A program made the translations under genes and the position numbers. The notes under the pieces are model-generated. The model saw nothing but the letters and a program-made list of their open reading frames with translations, was not told where the DNA came from and made no database searches. This document shows positions 62,514 to 64,000 of a stretch of 64,000 nucleotides of DNA, one piece after another. Every line of letters starts with the position of its first letter. The first letter of the stretch is position 1. The stretch lies in the NCBI RefSeq assembly GCF_037975245.1, contig NC_092580.1, positions 19,022,501-19,086,500 on the forward strand, given 5' to 3'. This DNA comes from Apostichopus japonicus. Lineage: Eukaryota > Echinodermata > Holothuroidea > Aspidochirotida > Stichopodidae.

Positions 62514-62732
62514 ATGACCAACCGCCTACAGCGTTCTACTGGCCAAGAACCATACGTAGAGTCGCCAAGTATTCGAACAGGAGGGCGCTTGTCAAAATGG
62601 GTTGAGCGCCAACACATGATGATGGATAAATTGAAGCGTTACCGAAGGATGGCCGAGGATCCAACCTTCTCCCGCAGTGGTATGCATGACCACGCTGCTC
62701 CACTCAAGAGGTTTAAACGACCCATAGCTTGA
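62514..62732 (+). CDS. cationic terminal coding exon (72 residues)
   Basis: After ttaccttcctacag, phase 0 encodes MTNRLQRSTGQEPYVESPSI, then GGRLSKWVERQHMMMDKLKR and onward to HAAPLKRFKRPIA, with TGA at 62730-62732. It has no cysteine, about 17 Lys/Arg against 7 acidic residues, a probable amphipathic helix (LSKWVERQHMMMDKLKRYRR) and dibasic KR/RR sites. Joined to the signal exon it gives 94 residues. A donor (tag|gtaagc at 62764) lies 31 bases past the stop, implying a 3'-UTR intron. Cationic defence peptide or neuropeptide precursor are possibilities, but no family was recognised. Confidence 0.72.
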   Translation: MTNRLQRSTGQEPYVESPSIRTGGRLSKWVERQHMMMDKLKRYRRMAEDPTFSRSGMHDHAAPLKRFKRPIA

Positions 62733-63640
62733 AGGGGGACCGATTGAGACCAACAAAGTGTAGGTAAGCAAGACTATTCTGCTAGGACATTGGTAAGGAA
62801 AAGTTTTAGGCCAGGAGATCATTTGATCAGGAAGAGGGAAGGGTGGGTGGGGTACATGTTCAAACAGAGTTTTTGAGATTACCACTTCTTTCCTGAGAGG
62901 GGGAGGGTGGGTGGTGGCGGGGGAAGGTTTGCAGGTTTTCTTTTATTAATGCAGTTTATTTCAAATGAACCAGGTATCGGACAGATCCCTGCATAGTCTG
63001 CAGTGTTCCTAAGAAGAATTTTGTATAGAAAAAAGGGGGGGGGGGGGACAAAACTATGGTCATCTTAGATTAAAGTGTTTTTTGTCATCTTTATTACTCA
63101 GACGCATTGAATTGTTATAAGTTTTAGGCAGTGATATGACAAACTTTTGATACTTGTGTGCATATAGCATACCAGGGATTTGGACAGGGGAAAGGGAAAT
63201 TGGCCACTCCTGTGAATTCAAGCTTGCTCATCCATAAAGATTCATGTTCTTACTCAAATCAATCAAAAACTTAAAATATCCTCCCCCCTTGCCTTGATAT
63301 CCTCTGTACATCACTGGTGTTTACCCAGGAAGATATGTTATCTCTCTCCTGTAACAAAAATGTTGGTTGCACGATCATCATCGGTAGCAGATCCAGGAAT
63401 TTTCTCAATGGGGGATGGGGCACACTTCATAAAAAGTCTGCTGTGAATCATGGGCCCTAAGCCAAGTAAATATTATTTGATGCTTGTCATGTACAGCATA
63501 GGATTTTTGCTTATTGAAGGGAAATGGGATCGGATTGAAAGCCTGAGTAGATCAATAAATAGTCTTAGAAGAAAAAATGTTATAACACAATTATCAGAAT
63601 ATCTCTTTAATTATTTATTCTCTTTTTTTTTTCCTTTCAG

Positions 63641-63760
63641 GAAGAAACTAAAAAAAGGAGAGACAAGATGTCAAGTTCTGTAAATACTTGTTAAATAATT
63701 ATTTATATTACAAATATAAAGCTTAAATATTTAAATAAAAACTTTGTAACACTGAAACCC
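63641..63760 (+). other. probable last (non-coding) exon with polyA signal
   Basis: A strong pyrimidine tract with acceptor ttttttttcctttcag ends at 63640. It pairs with the donor at 62764 to remove an 877-bp 3'-UTR intron containing a G-run at 63037. AATAAA at 63734-63739 lies about 95 bases into this exon. The sequence beyond 63760 is AT-rich with nothing recognised. Confidence 0.5.
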
Positions 63761-64000
63761 TACTAATCTGACCAACAGATGAAAACATGCCATTGATCGT
63801 CGTAAACAGCTTATAAACGAAGCAAGAAATGCAATGTAAACGGAACAATATCAACTTCAAATTGAGGAAATACAGATATTCATGCCATGAGGACATAAAG
63901 TTGGATAAACAATTTTTTTCAAAGCCTTAAAGGATCTTGTAATAATAGCACTGTGAATTAGTCCAGAACTTTATAAATGTATATATGTGATGCACAACGA

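Larger units (their letters stand above)
58801..63740 (+). other. putative small secreted-peptide gene
   Basis: A signal-peptide exon (58801-58866) is followed by two possible coding 3' exons: a cysteine-rich one (59982-60083) and a cationic cysteine-free one (62514-62732). Each starts in phase 0 and ends in its own stop. Candidate polyA signals follow each: AATAAA at 60269, and AATAAA at 63734 in a last exon after a 3'-UTR intron. The gene would make short secreted precursors of about 55 or 94 residues. I do not recognise the family. Neuropeptide, antimicrobial or other defence peptide are all possible, and function is unknown. Confidence 0.6.

Overview
This is eukaryotic genomic DNA: AT-rich, with long introns, GT/AG-spliced coding exons, microsatellites, minisatellites and dispersed transposon fragments. 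The repeat set (tRNA-headed SINE, LINE 3' end with a short tandem tail, foldback elements, many poly-G/poly-C runs) and the protein sequence suggest a marine invertebrate, most likely a non-vertebrate deuterostome such as an echinoderm. The species assignment is inference only.

Region 1 (388-49048, + strand) is the 3' half of one L-type (Cav1) voltage-gated calcium channel alpha-1 gene. I could place 16 constitutive exons by hand. They run from repeat IV segment S2/S3, through the S4 voltage sensor, S5, pore loop (GEAW selectivity glutamate), S6, the EF-hand, pre-IQ and IQ domains, and a long Ser/Pro-rich tail, to the distal C-terminal regulatory domain and a final -ITTL PDZ ligand. All junction phases agree and together encode 917 residues. 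The upstream exons lie outside the window. Two further phase-0/phase-0 exons look optional: a 30-nt microexon at 4132-4161 (IVS3-S4 linker) and a cassette at 48517-48594 (distal C-terminus).

The introns hold most of the window and most of the repeats: a 70-bp minisatellite (5.8-6.3 kb), a 93-bp palindromic array (13.7-14.1 kb), a SINE (18.9-19.2 kb), a LINE 3' end (22.0-22.3 kb), 123-bp and 168-bp duplications, two foldback insertions with target-site duplications (7.0 and 40.4-40.7 kb), and a 581-bp MITE-like element (41.2-41.8 kb).

Region 2 (about 49-58.7 kb) is the channel 3' UTR followed by apparently gene-free DNA with two striking minisatellites (22-bp and 39-bp units).

Region 3 (58801-63740, + strand) looks like a small secreted-peptide gene. 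A signal-peptide exon ends in phase 0 and can be spliced to either of two downstream exons. One is a very short cysteine-rich exon with its own stop and polyA signal (59982-60083). The other is a cysteine-free strongly cationic exon (62514-62732) followed by a 3'-UTR intron and a last exon. I do not recognise either mature peptide. This possible choice between two unrelated mature peptides behind one signal sequence is the most novel candidate in the window.
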